From Allopseudospirillum japonicum (lineage in GTDB: Bacteria; Pseudomonadota; Gammaproteobacteria; Pseudomonadales; Halomonadaceae), in assembly GCF_900108915.1 (NCBI RefSeq), contig NZ_FNYH01000011.1, positions 1-59,496 on the forward strand: DNA of 59,496 bases. The letters run 5' to 3'. Position numbers and translations under genes: made by a program. This document shows positions 28,443 to 38,746 of the stretch, piece by piece (position 1 is the stretch's first letter; the number at the start of each line of letters is the position of its first letter). The notes beneath the pieces were generated by a model. The model searched no databases, was not told where the DNA came from, and saw only the letters and a list, made by a program, of their open reading frames with translations.

Positions 28443-29174
28443 ATGAGCACCCGTATTTATCATCCAGCGCCCTTGATTGAGGGCGCTCGTATTTCCCTTA
28501 GTGAACCTGCTAGCCGGCATTTGGGTCTCGTCTTACGCAAAAATCTTGGCGATCCGGTCGAAATTTTCGATGGTCAAGGCCATAGATGCCAAGCGCATAT
28601 CACCTTCATTAAGCGCCAACAGGTGGAAGTTGAGTTAAAAACCCCGTATGCAGGTTTAGCTAGTTCGCCATTAAATATTCACCTAGGACAAGTCATGTCC
28701 AAAGGTGAACGCATGGATTATGTGGTGCAAAAAGCAACAGAACTTGGGGTAACTCAGATCACGCCTTTAACGAGTGAACGCTGTGAAGTCCGTTTAAAAA
28801 ATGACCGCGAACAGCGCAAAATCGACCATTGGCAACACGTGGCTATCAGTGCTTGTGAGCAATCGGGGAGTGATTTTGTGCCTCAACTGGCCCCCATCTG
28901 TAAGCTCAGCGATTGGCTCGCGCAAGATTTTACAGGGTTGCGCCTTGTGTTAGCCCCTCAGGCAGAGCAAGCACTGACAGCGCTGACACAAACCAAGCCA
29001 CCAACACAGGTACAAGTCTTGATTGGTCCAGAAGGTGGGCTCAGTGAGAGTGAGCTGGATGCAGCCAAAGCGGCTGGGTTTCAAGCCTTGCAGTTAGGGC
29101 CGAGAGTTTTACGTACAGAAACGGCCCCCGTGGTCGCTTTGAGCCTGCTTCAATATTTGTGGGGCGATTTTTAA
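28443..29174 (+). CDS. rsmE: 16S rRNA m3U1498 methyltransferase
   Basis: 243-residue SPOUT methyltransferase: an N-terminal PUA-like part with HLGLVLRKNLGDPVEIFDGQG, and the C-terminal trefoil knot with LIGPEGGLSESELDAA and LGPRVLRTETA. It modifies U1498 in the ribosomal decoding region. First gene of the rsmE-gshB-tonB-yqgE-ruvX group; the start overlaps no neighbour but lies 6 bases from secB. Confidence 0.95.
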   Translation: MSTRIYHPAPLIEGARISLSEPASRHLGLVLRKNLGDPVEIFDGQGHRCQAHITFIKRQQVEVELKTPYAGLASSPLNIHLGQVMSKGERMDYVVQKATELGVTQITPLTSERCEVRLKNDREQRKIDHWQHVAISACEQSGSDFVPQLAPICKLSDWLAQDFTGLRLVLAPQAEQALTALTQTKPPTQVQVLIGPEGGLSESELDAAKAAGFQALQLGPRVLRTETAPVVALSLLQYLWGDF

Positions 29175-29204
29175 CGATGATTTTTTATAGATAGGTAAAA
29201 GCAT

Positions 29205-30176
29205 ATGGCGGCTGCAATTCGTGTTGGCATTGTGATGGACCCCATCGAACACATCAACTACAAAAAAGACACCAGTCTGGCCCTGTTACTGGCAGCACAG
29301 GCACGCGGCTGGACGCTTTTTTATATGCAGCAGGAAGATTTATATTTGCAACAGGGCCAAGCTTATGCACAAGTACGCCCCTTGCAAGTGTTTGCAGATC
29401 CTGACGCTTGGTTTTGTGTTGGCGAAACCCAAACTATCGCCTTAGCGACCCTTGATGTCATCTTGATGCGCAAAGATCCCCCTTTCGATCAAGCCTTTTT
29501 AACCGCGACCTGGTTATTAGAAGCGGCTGAAGAGGCGGGTGTGTTAGTCGTCAATAAACCACAAAGCTTACGTGATTGTAATGAGAAGCTCTTTGCCCAA
29601 GCCTTCCCTCAATGTACGCCACCAACCCTGGTCAGCTCGCAAGCGGCTTTGTTGCGTGCCTTCCATACGCAACACCAAGATATTATTTTAAAACCTCTAG
29701 ATGGCATGGGCGGGATGGGGATATTCCGTGTCGATGCACAAGGTTTAAATCTAGGCGCCATTATTGAGCAATTAACAGACAATGGCCGCACCGCTATTAT
29801 GGCGCAAAAATACTTACCTGAAATTAAAGACGGAGATACGCGAATCCTTGTCGTTGATGGTGAACCCATCCCTTATGGGTTAGCACGGATTCCAGCACAA
29901 GGGGAAACACGCGGTAATCTAGCTGCCGGCGGCACAGGCGTTGGCCGTGAGTTAAATGCTCGGGATTATTGGTTGGTGGAACAGGTGGCACCTACCTTAA
30001 AAGCCAAAGAACTCTTATTTGTCGGTTTGGATGTGATTGGTGGGTATTTAACTGAAATTAATGTCACCAGTCCCACTTGTGTACGTGAGCTGGATCGTCA
30101 ATATGATCTCAATATTGCAGACCGCCTGATGAGTGCAATTGCCAAACGTTTACAAGCTCAGGGAAAACAGCCCTAA
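29205..30176 (+). CDS. gshB: Glutathione synthetase
   Basis: 323-residue ATP-grasp enzyme joining gamma-glutamylcysteine and glycine. VGIVMDPIEHINYKKDTS at the N-terminus, KPLDGMGGMGIFRV (ATP-grasp glycine loop), GDTRILVVDGEP, and LDVIGGYLTEINVTSPTC are all family blocks. It lies between rsmE and tonB as in Pseudomonas. Confidence 0.97.
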   Translation: MAAAIRVGIVMDPIEHINYKKDTSLALLLAAQARGWTLFYMQQEDLYLQQGQAYAQVRPLQVFADPDAWFCVGETQTIALATLDVILMRKDPPFDQAFLTATWLLEAAEEAGVLVVNKPQSLRDCNEKLFAQAFPQCTPPTLVSSQAALLRAFHTQHQDIILKPLDGMGGMGIFRVDAQGLNLGAIIEQLTDNGRTAIMAQKYLPEIKDGDTRILVVDGEPIPYGLARIPAQGETRGNLAAGGTGVGRELNARDYWLVEQVAPTLKAKELLFVGLDVIGGYLTEINVTSPTCVRELDRQYDLNIADRLMSAIAKRLQAQGKQP

Positions 30177-30188
30177 TACGGCCCAGCG

Positions 30189-31058
30189 ATGATTAGCGCG
30201 CCCGGACGTTTATTACTGGCCTTATGCACTGCTTTAGCGGTGCATCTTTTGTTGGCTGCGGCTTTAGAATCTTCCTGGCTCGGCATAGATCCCATGCCTA
30301 AACCGCCACGTTCCACTTTAGATGTGGTCTTATTCGAGCGCCCACAAACTAGCCCAGCCCCCGAACAAGCCACCTGGCTAGCTAACCAAGATCGCCAAGC
30401 CAGTGGCACCCAAGAAACGCCAAACCCAGAGGTCGCGCAAGCACCACCACAAGCACAAACTGCCGCGACAACAAGCATCACGGAACCACAAACGACAACA
30501 GAAAAACAACCAACGCCTGTACCACCCAAACTTCAAGTGAAATCGTCGCCAAGTCCACAAGTCATCCAAACTGAGGCACCCGAGCCTAAAACACTGACAG
30601 CGGAAGCCACCTTTGAGACCAAGACTTTGGATCCTCAAGCCTTGCTTGCCCAGCTGGAAGCCGAATTGGCAGCCCAGCAGGCGATTTATGCGCAGCGTCC
30701 TAGAGTACGGACGTTAAGCTCGACTGCGACTATGACCAGCCCAGAAGCTTTTTATTTAGAGACTTGGCGTAAACGCGTTGAACAGATTGGTAATTTAAAT
30801 TATCCACAAGCGGCGCGTACACAAAAACTACAAGGGCAATTACGTTTATTGGTTGCGGTGCGTAAGGATGGCAGTGTGCAAGAGATTTTAGTGTTAGAAT
30901 CTTCAGGACACCCTGTACTTGATCAAGCTGCACAACGTATTGTCATGCTCGCGGCACCTTTTGCTCCCTTCCCTGATGAATTAAAAACGCAAGTCGATGT
31001 ATTAGAAATTATCCGCACTTGGCGCTTTGGCGAAGACCGCTGGCACGATAAAAGCTAA
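30189..31058 (+). CDS. tonB: TonB-family energy transducer
   Basis: 289 residues. An N-terminal signal anchor (about 5-27), a long periplasmic Pro/Gln/Thr/Ala-rich stretch (about 35-150), a helical linker and the C-terminal TonB domain: YPQAARTQKLQGQL, VRKDGSVQEILVLESSGHPVLDQAA and the terminal IIRTWRF. It passes proton-motive force to outer membrane receptors. No exbB/exbD or receptor is in the window. The position after gshB matches Pseudomonas. Confidence 0.92.
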   Translation: MISAPGRLLLALCTALAVHLLLAAALESSWLGIDPMPKPPRSTLDVVLFERPQTSPAPEQATWLANQDRQASGTQETPNPEVAQAPPQAQTAATTSITEPQTTTEKQPTPVPPKLQVKSSPSPQVIQTEAPEPKTLTAEATFETKTLDPQALLAQLEAELAAQQAIYAQRPRVRTLSSTATMTSPEAFYLETWRKRVEQIGNLNYPQAARTQKLQGQLRLLVAVRKDGSVQEILVLESSGHPVLDQAAQRIVMLAAPFAPFPDELKTQVDVLEIIRTWRFGEDRWHDKS

Positions 31059-31118
31059 TCTGAGTTCAAGCAGCAAGTTCAGGATAACAAGTTAATTTTT
31101 GAGCTTTCAAGGAAACGC

Positions 31119-31676
31119 ATGTCTACCTCGTTACAAGATCAATTTCTTTTGGCTATGCCACATCTTGAAGATGCCAACTTTAGCGGCACTCTGACTTATT
31201 TATGTGATCATGGTAACCAGGGGGCTTTGGGTGTGGTCATTAATCGTCCGCTGGATATCACCCTTGGGGAAGTCATGCAACAACTAGGCTTAGATGCTTA
31301 TCAGTGTCAAGCCAGTCTAGCCAGTGTCTATGAAGGGGGGCCAGTGCACTCAGATCGTGGTTTTATTTTGCACACAGGGACCGCAGATTGGGACGCTAGC
31401 GTGCAAATCACGGCGGATTTATGTTTAACCACCTCTATCGACATTCTAGAAGCCATTGCCAAAAACCAAGGTCCTGAACGCTTTTTGGTGGCTTTAGGTT
31501 GCGCAAGCTGGGCAGAAGGCCAGTTAGAAGAAGAAATTAAAGACAATGTTTGGCTGACATGTCCGTTAGATTTAGACATTTTATTCGAGATAGCCAGCGA
31601 ACACCGTTTACAAGCAGCGGCTAACTTACTCGGTATTGATTTTCATCTGATGAGCACCCAAGCAGGACACGCTTAA
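31119..31676 (+). CDS. yqgE: YqgE/AlgH family protein
   Basis: 185 residues. LQDQFLLAMPHLEDANFSGT, GALGVVINRPLDITLGE, YEGGPVHSDRGFILHT and ALGCASWAEGQLEEEI define the family. AlgH is named for an effect on alginate in Pseudomonas, but its biochemical role is unclear. ruvX follows after two bases, a very conserved pair. Confidence 0.95.
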   Translation: MSTSLQDQFLLAMPHLEDANFSGTLTYLCDHGNQGALGVVINRPLDITLGEVMQQLGLDAYQCQASLASVYEGGPVHSDRGFILHTGTADWDASVQITADLCLTTSIDILEAIAKNQGPERFLVALGCASWAEGQLEEEIKDNVWLTCPLDLDILFEIASEHRLQAAANLLGIDFHLMSTQAGHA

Positions 31677-31678
31677 TC

Positions 31679-32095
31679 ATGCAACGTGTAATGGCCTTTG
31701 ACTTTGGTACCCAACGGATTGGTATTGCGGTTGCTAATACGGATTTCGCACACCCCACGCCCTTGGGTACTATCAAAGCACGTGATGGCATCCCAGATTG
31801 GCAGGCATTGGAGATGCATTTACAGGAGTGGACACCAGATCTTTTTCTCGTTGGCATTCCTTTACATATGGATGGGCGCGAATCCGAAATGAGCCACAGA
31901 GCACGCAAATTTGGCAAGCGCCTGTTTGGGCGCTATGGTAAGCCTTTTATTGAAGTGGATGAAAGACGTACCACACAAGAGGCAAAAGTGATGGCGAAAG
32001 CCCAAGGCCATAAGGCGCGTCGCTATGATAAAGATCCTGTTGATGCGCTTGCTGCAGCCTTAATTCTGGAGAAATGGCTGCAACACACGAATTAA
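31679..32095 (+). CDS. ruvX: Putative pre-16S rRNA nuclease / Holliday junction resolvase-like RuvX
   Basis: 138 residues, RNase H-like fold. VMAFDFGTQRIGIAVA carries the first catalytic Asp, FLVGIPLHMDGRESEM and EVDERRTTQEA the next conserved blocks, and DKDPVDALAAALIL the last acidic residues. Its stop codon overlaps that of cysQ on the opposite strand by four bases. In Pseudomonas pyrR-pyrB-pyrC follow here; in this genome they do not. Confidence 0.95.
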   Translation: MQRVMAFDFGTQRIGIAVANTDFAHPTPLGTIKARDGIPDWQALEMHLQEWTPDLFLVGIPLHMDGRESEMSHRARKFGKRLFGRYGKPFIEVDERRTTQEAKVMAKAQGHKARRYDKDPVDALAAALILEKWLQHTN

Positions 32096-32937
32096 CGTAA
32101 AGGCGGCAAACCTCCATCTAACCAACGTCGCCAAGGCGGCGTCGGATCACCAAAGACTAAGAAATACGGATTGAGCAAATCTTCTTTCGCATTGTATTGC
32201 AAGGCATTAAAGCCTATATCCGTGACTACCCCGCCAGCACCTTCTACCACAGCTTGTGCGGCTGCTGTATCCCATTCGCTCGTTGGGCCAATACGTGGGT
32301 AAAAATCTGCGCTGCCTTCTGCAATCAAACAAAATTTTAGCGAGCTACCTACTTGGACTTTATCAATTTCTAGCCCTTGTTGTTGCAAAGTCAGCAACAC
32401 AGGTTCAATTTGTTGATTACCGTGGCGGTGGCTGGCCACAACTCTTAGATGTGAAGAATTGAGTTTGTGGGTAAAAATTGGCTCTACATCCTGATGTAAA
32501 TCTTCAAACTTACAACTTCCTATATCAATCCCACCAAAGTAACTAATCCCGACCGCAGGCAAGTGCACCATCCCCAAGGTAGGATAACCGTTTTCAATCA
32601 AAGCAATATTGACGGTGAATTGATCATTACGTTCTAAAAATTCGCGCGTCCCATCCAAGGGATCAACCAACCAATAACGCCCCCACTGCTTGCGTGTACT
32701 CCAAGATAATTTAGCCGATTCTTCCGAAAGCACAGGTAAACGTGGATTCAAACGTGATAGCTGGCTCGCAATAATTTTATGTGCTGCTAAATCCGCCGCC
32801 GTCACTGGAGAACCGTCTTCTTTTTCAGCACGCTCCCAGTGCCTTGGGCTGTTATAGATGGCCATAATCGCTTGCGAGGCCTGTTGGCAAATCTTACGCA
32901 AGGGAATCCGTAATTGTTTGAGTTGTTGGGGCGTCAT
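32092..32937 (-). CDS. cysQ: 3'(2'),5'-bisphosphate nucleotidase CysQ
   Basis: 281 residues of the lithium-sensitive inositol monophosphatase fold. EKEDGSPVTAADLAAH, VLSEES, WLVDPLDGTREFLERNDQFT and SEWDTAAAQAVVEGAGG hold the metal ligands. It removes phosphate from PAP or PAPS, clearing a by-product of sulfate assimilation. nudE lies one base upstream on the same strand, a pair also known from other gammaproteobacteria. Confidence 0.94.
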   Translation of the reverse strand: MTPQQLKQLRIPLRKICQQASQAIMAIYNSPRHWERAEKEDGSPVTAADLAAHKIIASQLSRLNPRLPVLSEESAKLSWSTRKQWGRYWLVDPLDGTREFLERNDQFTVNIALIENGYPTLGMVHLPAVGISYFGGIDIGSCKFEDLHQDVEPIFTHKLNSSHLRVVASHRHGNQQIEPVLLTLQQQGLEIDKVQVGSSLKFCLIAEGSADFYPRIGPTSEWDTAAAQAVVEGAGGVVTDIGFNALQYNAKEDLLNPYFLVFGDPTPPWRRWLDGGLPPLR

Positions 32938-32938
32938 G

Positions 32939-33505
32939 CTAAAGGGTGTCCTGTTGTAAACGAGTGCGCGTCATATATAAAGCGGCAATAGCACGCGCTT
33001 CTTGCAAGGTGTCATGAAGGATCAAATGTTCTAACGCGGCTAAAGGGTGGGTCTCAACAATTAAAGGCTCGGGTTCATCCCCTTCCAGTTGGCATGGATA
33101 CAAATCTCGTGCGATCAGTACACTCATTTTATGACCGATATAGTTGGGTGCTAAGGTGAGCTCAGTTAAAAACTCTAGCGTGCCAGCACCCATACCCACT
33201 TCTTCTTTCAGCTCGCGATTGGCCGCTTGATAAATATCTTCTCCCGCATCAACTAAGCCTTTCGGCAAGCTTAGGCAATAATCATGCAGACCGCCGGCAT
33301 ATTCGCGAATCAAGATGACGTGTTCAGGATCTGGCATGGCAACCATCATCACAGCGCCACGTCCTCCTCCCGCAAGACGCTCATAAGTCCGTTCTACACC
33401 ATTGCTAAAGCGTAGTTGCATTTCTTCGATGGCAAATAAACGTGAGCGCGCAAGCACATGTTGCGCAAGGATCTGCGGCTTTTGTGGCCTTGAATGTCCT
33501 GACAT
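32939..33505 (-). CDS. nudE: ADP compounds hydrolase NudE
   Basis: 188-residue Nudix hydrolase. The Nudix box is complete (GLVDAGEDIYQAANRELKEE plus VG). It cleaves ADP-ribose, NADH and related dinucleotides. The start at 33503-33505 is chosen over a codon 14 residues upstream because it fits the family; a short GTGAG is upstream. Coupled to cysQ. Confidence 0.92.
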   Translation of the reverse strand: MSGHSRPQKPQILAQHVLARSRLFAIEEMQLRFSNGVERTYERLAGGGRGAVMMVAMPDPEHVILIREYAGGLHDYCLSLPKGLVDAGEDIYQAANRELKEEVGMGAGTLEFLTELTLAPNYIGHKMSVLIARDLYPCQLEGDEPEPLIVETHPLAALEHLILHDTLQEARAIAALYMTRTRLQQDTL

Positions 33506-33653
33506 AAAGATTCTCACTTGAGCAAAGCGAAATAAGCAGAATAGCAAAATCTATAGGAATGCGGAAAGCGTGCATGTTAACACAATCTTGTCGGTCGCTG
33601 TGTTTTGCCCCTTTGGCAAGGGGGAAGGCGGCTTTTTTTAGGAAATGCTTATG

Positions 33654-35537
33654 CTAGTCATCTTGTCGATCGACTTTAAAGCGATGAATGCAGGTTTGCA
33701 ATTGTTGAAAAGCACTGGCCAGCAGGTGATCAGCATCTTGTAATTGCTCAGCAGATCGTCGACTCCGCTGGATCACATGTTGCAGTGAATGTAGTTGGAA
33801 ATCGACGCTTTCATTGAGTGTCTGTTGTTGGTGAGTACTTTGCGCAATTTGGCTATTCATATGGGCAATATGAGACATACGCCGATGCAGCTTTTGCATA
33901 TGCACAGTCAGTAATTGCATCCCTTGTGCACCTTGCTCACTGCGATGCTTGCCTTGTAAAGTGCTTGCAGAGCTTAACTCAGCGGCAGAGCGCAAACGCA
34001 AGACAATGGCTTCAACTTCTTCTGTTGCTTGGGCACTGTGGGTCGCTAATTGACGGACCTCATCGGCAACCACAGCGAACCCACGGCCTTGATCACCAGC
34101 ACGTGCGGCTTCAATCGAAGCATTTAACGCCAACAAGTTGGTTTGTTCTGCAATCCCTTGGATACGCGCGAGTAAGGCATTAATTTCTATGGTTGCCTCT
34201 TCCAACTCGTGCATCCGCGAATTGAGGGTCTGCATGTCCGCAACTAAGCTGACAATATACGCTTGGGTTTTTTGAATATCCTCTAACCCTTGCTCAGTTA
34301 AGCTGGAGCCTTCTTGGCTTAACTGAGCGACTTCATCAACATGTTGATGAATCGTCTTCGTCAGCTGGGCCAGCTGGCATAAATCCTGATAAAAACGCTC
34401 TAGCTGTGTTTTTTGATGTTGTAACGTTTGCTCGTTTTCTTCCAATACGCTGTGCATGGTCGCTGAGGTACTATTTAAAGCGGAACCAGAAGCTTGCAAT
34501 TGGGTAATTAAAAGACGTAACTGTTCAATAAAAGTATTGACAACGTCCCCTAGGGTCACAACTTCATCATTGCCTGAAAGCCGCACTTGGCGAGTTAAAT
34601 CACCATCCCCTTCGGCAACCGCTTGTAAAGCGGCGCGCAAATGCAAAATACGCCTTTGTACCAGTAGGGCCAACACAGGGATGACCACAGCGACGCTAAG
34701 TATAATGACCCCTTGCAACAACCAAAGTAACTGTTTTTGATAGGTTAAATTCGCTTGTAGTGGTGGTTCAATACTTTGGCGCACCTGCTCGCCGGTTGTT
34801 CTTGCTTTCTGGCTTAATTGTGCCAATTGCATACGCAAGCCCTGTTCTGGATGCAGGCCAATGAGCTGTTCTTGTTGGACTAAAGCGATAAAATCTTGCT
34901 GATAGGTGCTTAAAGCCACTTCTAACTGTTTAAGTTGTGTCGGGCTTAACAAGGCATAGCGGGCGAGACTTTGTTGCAAGCGCTGCATTTGTTGGCGAAA
35001 TTGGTGCACATACTTCATATCACGGCGCAACATAAAATCTTTTTCATGACGCCTGAGCATAAGCACATCAACTAAAAGCTGTGCTTGGGATTCTTCCCTT
35101 AACACAGCTTCTACCGCATGCACAGAAGCACGTAAACGCCCATATAAACCTTGAGTTTCATCTAACCCCGACCTTTGTTGCGCTTCTACCAACTGATGGA
35201 AGGCTTTTTGATATTCGCTAAGATTGGCTTGTAAACTTGTGATTGGCGCTAATGGCAAGTGATAAGCATGAATTTGCTGTTTTAACTGATGTAAAGTCTG
35301 GGTGAGCTGCTGGAAAATATGACTGTGTTCTTCTTGTACTGAAATTTGGTGGTTAAGCTGAAAGGCTTGTTCTTGATATCTCAACTGGTACAAAAGTGCT
35401 TCAAGGTGCTGAATTTTTTGCCCAATGTGATGGCCTTCTTCCAAAGTGCTGAGGGTATGTTTGAACAAAAACGCCATGCCTAACATAGATAAAATAACCA
35501 CTGCAGAAATCAGCAAGAGTTTTTGCCGAATAGACAT
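33654..35537 (-). CDS. Methyl-accepting chemotaxis protein with periplasmic helical domain
   Basis: 627 residues. TM1 (about 7-27), a periplasmic all-helical region of about 250 residues with [15 protein letters not shown] (the helical bimodular/HBM-type signature), TM2 (about 268-290), a HAMP domain ([18 protein letters not shown]) and a signalling tip [23 protein letters not shown] sensors bind small organic acids in Pseudomonas McpS, so a TCA-type ligand is a fair guess only. The start at 35535-35537 has GAGGGA about 7 bases upstream. Single gene behind nadA. Confidence 0.92.
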   Translation of the reverse strand: MSIRQKLLLISAVVILSMLGMAFLFKHTLSTLEEGHHIGQKIQHLEALLYQLRYQEQAFQLNHQISVQEEHSHIFQQLTQTLHQLKQQIHAYHLPLAPITSLQANLSEYQKAFHQLVEAQQRSGLDETQGLYGRLRASVHAVEAVLREESQAQLLVDVLMLRRHEKDFMLRRDMKYVHQFRQQMQRLQQSLARYALLSPTQLKQLEVALSTYQQDFIALVQQEQLIGLHPEQGLRMQLAQLSQKARTTGEQVRQSIEPPLQANLTYQKQLLWLLQGVIILSVAVVIPVLALLVQRRILHLRAALQAVAEGDGDLTRQVRLSGNDEVVTLGDVVNTFIEQLRLLITQLQASGSALNSTSATMHSVLEENEQTLQHQKTQLERFYQDLCQLAQLTKTIHQHVDEVAQLSQEGSSLTEQGLEDIQKTQAYIVSLVADMQTLNSRMHELEEATIEINALLARIQGIAEQTNLLALNASIEAARAGDQGRGFAVVADEVRQLATHSAQATEEVEAIVLRLRSAAELSSASTLQGKHRSEQGAQGMQLLTVHMQKLHRRMSHIAHMNSQIAQSTHQQQTLNESVDFQLHSLQHVIQRSRRSAEQLQDADHLLASAFQQLQTCIHRFKVDRQDD

Positions 35538-35638
35538 GCGCGTTCCCTCATTATTTGGTCGCCAAAATTTGCCGACCAGCATAGCAAGGGAAGTTGACTA
35601 TTAAGCTACAGGCGAGGCCTCATGTATGGGGCTTTATT

Positions 35639-35660
35639 TTGGGTTACTTGCGTAACCCAA
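35639..35660 (-). terminator. Perfect hairpin after nadA
   Basis: TTGGGTTAC and GTAACCCAA form nine perfect pairs around TTGC. The T-run lies on the plus-strand left side, so on the minus strand it is preceded, not followed, by Ts; termination for nadA is likely but not textbook. Confidence 0.55.
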
Positions 35661-35670
35661 GATAGAAAGT

Positions 35671-36714
35671 TTACAGGTGTAGCGGGAAATCTAACATGCG
35701 CTGCAAAGGTGCCAAAGCACGCGGGATCAAATCTGCATCGACATGAATTTCATGCGGGGTCTGTGGATCACTGAGAACCGCTACCATGGCTTCAAGCGAG
35801 TTCATCGCCATCCAAGGACAATGCGCACAACTGCGACAAGTCGCACCCTGGCCCGCAGTTGGGGCTTCCATAAAAACTTTATCTGGATTTTCTTGCTGCA
35901 TTTTGTAGAAGATGCCGCGATCGGTCGCCACAATAAAATGCGGGTTGGCCAACTCACGCGCAGCTTTCAATAGTTGAGAAGTGGAGCCGACGACATCAGC
36001 TAACTCAACCACAGCACTAGGGGATTCAGGATGCACCAAGACGGCTGCATCTGGGTACACACGTAATAAATCACTAATACCTTTGGCTTTAAATTCCTCA
36101 TGTACAATACAAGCGCCTTGCCATAACAGCATATCCGCGCCTGTTTGTGTTTGCACATAACCGCCAAGGTGCTGATCTGGTGCCCAAATGAGGGTTTCAC
36201 CCGCTTCATGCAAATGGCGCACCACATTTAAAGCAATACTGGAAGTAACCACCCAATCTGCACGCGCTTTAACTGCCGCAGAAGTATTCGCATAAACCAC
36301 CACGGTCCGTTCTGGGTGCTGATTGCAAAAGGCATCAAATGCCTCAATCGGGCATCCCAAATCAAGCGAGCAGGTTGCTTCTAGCGTTGGCATTAGCACG
36401 CGTTTTTCTGGGCTAAGGATTTTCGCAGTCTCGCCCATAAAGCGCACCCCAGCGACCACCAAGGTTTTTGCTGGATGTGCCGCCCCAAAACGTGCCATCT
36501 CTAGCGAATCAGCAATACAACCGCCGGTTTCTTCTGCTAAAGCTTGAATGACAGGATCTGTATAATAGTGAGCCACTAAAACAGCATCTTCTTGCTGTAA
36601 TAGACTTTTAATACGGGCTTTATAAGCTTGCTCTTCATCGACGGAGAGCGCTGACGGCACGGCAGCTCGGTTGAGGTGCTCGCGCACAAAAATTGAATTA
36701 GCTTGAATAGTCAT
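35671..36714 (-). CDS. nadA: Quinolinate synthase A
   Basis: 347 residues. The [4Fe-4S] enzyme condenses iminoaspartate and dihydroxyacetone phosphate to quinolinate in NAD synthesis. [31 protein letters not shown], the cluster cysteines in TCSLDLGCP and [15 protein letters not shown], and WAPDQHLG are all present. Single gene; no nadB or nadC nearby. Confidence 0.96.
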   Translation of the reverse strand: MTIQANSIFVREHLNRAAVPSALSVDEEQAYKARIKSLLQQEDAVLVAHYYTDPVIQALAEETGGCIADSLEMARFGAAHPAKTLVVAGVRFMGETAKILSPEKRVLMPTLEATCSLDLGCPIEAFDAFCNQHPERTVVVYANTSAAVKARADWVVTSSIALNVVRHLHEAGETLIWAPDQHLGGYVQTQTGADMLLWQGACIVHEEFKAKGISDLLRVYPDAAVLVHPESPSAVVELADVVGSTSQLLKAARELANPHFIVATDRGIFYKMQQENPDKVFMEAPTAGQGATCRSCAHCPWMAMNSLEAMVAVLSDPQTPHEIHVDADLIPRALAPLQRMLDFPLHL

Positions 36715-36844
36715 TTTTGCAAGCGTATCACGAGTTAAGTCGGTCAGGACAAGCCGTGCCGGATTAGGGCGTTGGCCTAGCGGAGCAACATCATAGCATA
36801 CTCCGAAAGTCGCCCCTAAGCACTAAAATCCACTCTGTCGAGAT

Positions 36845-37789
36845 TTAGCCTTGGCGCAAGGCTGCTAATAAAAGCTGCATATCCTCCGGCATGGGAGCTT
36901 GCCAGCTGCACATTTCACCAGTGCGCGGATGTATCAAACCGAGCTGAAAGGCATGTAATGCCTGCCGTGGAAAGGTGCGCAAGTGCTCTTTCAGCGCACA
37001 ACTTGCGCCAGCAGGTAATTTTAAGCGCCCTAAATACAAAGGATCACCAATCAAAGGATGATGTACATGCGCCATATGTACACGGATTTGATGCGTACGC
37101 CCGCTTTCTAGTTGGCATTTAACCCAAGTGTGCGCCGCAAAACGTTCTAACACACGGTAATGCGTGCGTGCTGGTTTACCTTGAGCGACCACGGCCATTT
37201 TTTTGCGTTGTTGTGGATGACGACCTATGGGGGCATCTACGGTACCACCACTAATCAAGCTGCCATACACAAGGGCATAATATTCGCGTTTCATCGTGCG
37301 TGCTTGTAGTTGCTCAACCAGATGCGTTTGGGCGCGTACATGCTTAGCCACCACCATAAGGCCACTGGTATCCTTATCCAAACGATGCACAATTCCAGCA
37401 CGTGGCACCGTATCAAGTTGTGGACACTGATGTAACAGGGCATTTAATAAGGTGCCACTGGCATGGCCTGCTGCAGGATGCACAACCAAACCCGCCGCTT
37501 TATTCAAGACGAGAATATCTTCGTCCTCATACACAATATCGAGCTCAATAGCTTGTGCATCATGCACCACTTGAGGGGTTAAGGTAATATCTAAATCAAT
37601 TTGATCGCCAAAGCGGACTTTATCTTTCGGGCGACAAGTTTGGCCATTTAAAGTTAAGTGACCTGATTTTATCCAAGCTTGCAAACGCGCGCGTGAGTGC
37701 TCAGGAAGCAGCTCAGCTAAGGCTTGATCTAAACGCCAAGCAGCATATTCAGGAGGAATTTGACCGCTAAAATGGAAATGTTCTGCCAT
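36845..37789 (-). CDS. rluD: 23S rRNA pseudouridine(1911/1915/1917) synthase RluD
   Basis: 314 residues: an N-terminal S4 RNA-binding domain (RLDQALAELLPEHSRARLQ) and the RluA-family catalytic domain with the Asp in VHRLDKDTSGLMVVAK, and GRTHQIRVHMAH. Usually adjacent to bamD and yfiH; neither is here. Confidence 0.93.
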   Translation of the reverse strand: MAEHFHFSGQIPPEYAAWRLDQALAELLPEHSRARLQAWIKSGHLTLNGQTCRPKDKVRFGDQIDLDITLTPQVVHDAQAIELDIVYEDEDILVLNKAAGLVVHPAAGHASGTLLNALLHQCPQLDTVPRAGIVHRLDKDTSGLMVVAKHVRAQTHLVEQLQARTMKREYYALVYGSLISGGTVDAPIGRHPQQRKKMAVVAQGKPARTHYRVLERFAAHTWVKCQLESGRTHQIRVHMAHVHHPLIGDPLYLGRLKLPAGASCALKEHLRTFPRQALHAFQLGLIHPRTGEMCSWQAPMPEDMQLLLAALRQG

Positions 37790-37891
37790 AAAAAATATCT
37801 TTCATTCACCTAAAATAAAAAACCTATCGCAAGGATAAGGCAAGCACCTACAAATAGCACCTGCGTATCAGATCTTTAAGGGAGAAAAAAG

Positions 37892-38746
37892 ATGAATATT
37901 TTACAAGCGCTACTTGCGTATAAGCTGACCCAAAGTGCGGTAAGAACTGGGCAAATGCAAGCTTGGCGAGAGCAAAAAAAACAAGAAGCGGCAGATGCTT
38001 ACATCCAGGCTTGTCTCGATAAGGCCAACGCCGTGATGAAGCAAAGTCAAGATGCCCAAAAGAGAATAAAAGCGCGTGAGCAACAAAGACTGGCTGAGGA
38101 AGAAGCCAGGGTTCCCAAACGTTTAGCTAAGCTCAAACGAAAAGAGCTAGCCCACCAAAAAGCGCGCCAGTCAATCGATGCGCAAGCTTACTATGGTGAG
38201 GCTGTCGATGCGGCGGCTTTAGTCTCTTGGGGCTTAAAACCTTGGCTGCATCTAGGTGATTTGATGCAAGCAAATATTCAACTCATGCAAGGACAGCAGG
38301 GCCTTTATGTTTTACGTGATCCACATACTGGGCAAGTACAACGTTTAGGTCTGAATAGCGAGCATCGGGATTTATACCGGACGCTGGTCTCCGTCCGCGA
38401 ACAATACCAAACCGCCGCTAAGCCGCCACAAACGTCCGCCCCGCAAGATTTATACGCACGTTTAGCCGCTCAACCTAAATCAGCGCCCAAATTTGTGCTA
38501 CAAATCCTGCTGGTGGGCCCTCATTATGCCAGTGATCCGAATCGGCAAAGATCTAAAGCGGCCTTGCATAATGAAGATACCGTGCGCGCTTTGCGGGGAG
38601 AAGGGCCTGTGTTACCAAGTGATGCTTATGCAATCCAAGCGGAAATTTTTCTGGTCACCCGCACTTTATATGTCCATTTTGCTGATTTATGGGAACAAGA
38701 CAATTGGCAGCCGGCTTTTGTTGCCTCGATGGATATACCCGCCTAG
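37892..38746 (+). CDS. Unknown protein with long charged coiled coil
   Basis: 284 residues. Residues about 20-105 form an Ala/Glu/Gln/Lys-rich helix with no membrane segment (KKQEAADAYIQACLDKANAV and on). The C-terminal half (about 110-284) looks globular, with PWLHLGDLMQANIQLMQGQ, LYVLRDPHTGQVQRLGL and FVLQILLVGPHYASDPN. GGGAGAA precedes the ATG. The gene's end overlaps anmK by four bases on the other strand. I do not recognise it; codon use is like the neighbours, so it does not look recently acquired. Confidence 0.7.
   Translation: MNILQALLAYKLTQSAVRTGQMQAWREQKKQEAADAYIQACLDKANAVMKQSQDAQKRIKAREQQRLAEEEARVPKRLAKLKRKELAHQKARQSIDAQAYYGEAVDAAALVSWGLKPWLHLGDLMQANIQLMQGQQGLYVLRDPHTGQVQRLGLNSEHRDLYRTLVSVREQYQTAAKPPQTSAPQDLYARLAAQPKSAPKFVLQILLVGPHYASDPNRQRSKAALHNEDTVRALRGEGPVLPSDAYAIQAEIFLVTRTLYVHFADLWEQDNWQPAFVASMDIPA

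Noticed and set aside
33608-33623. CCCCTT/AAGGGG hairpin after the second chemoreceptor
   Set aside because: Six pairs with the T-run on the wrong side for the gene it would serve.
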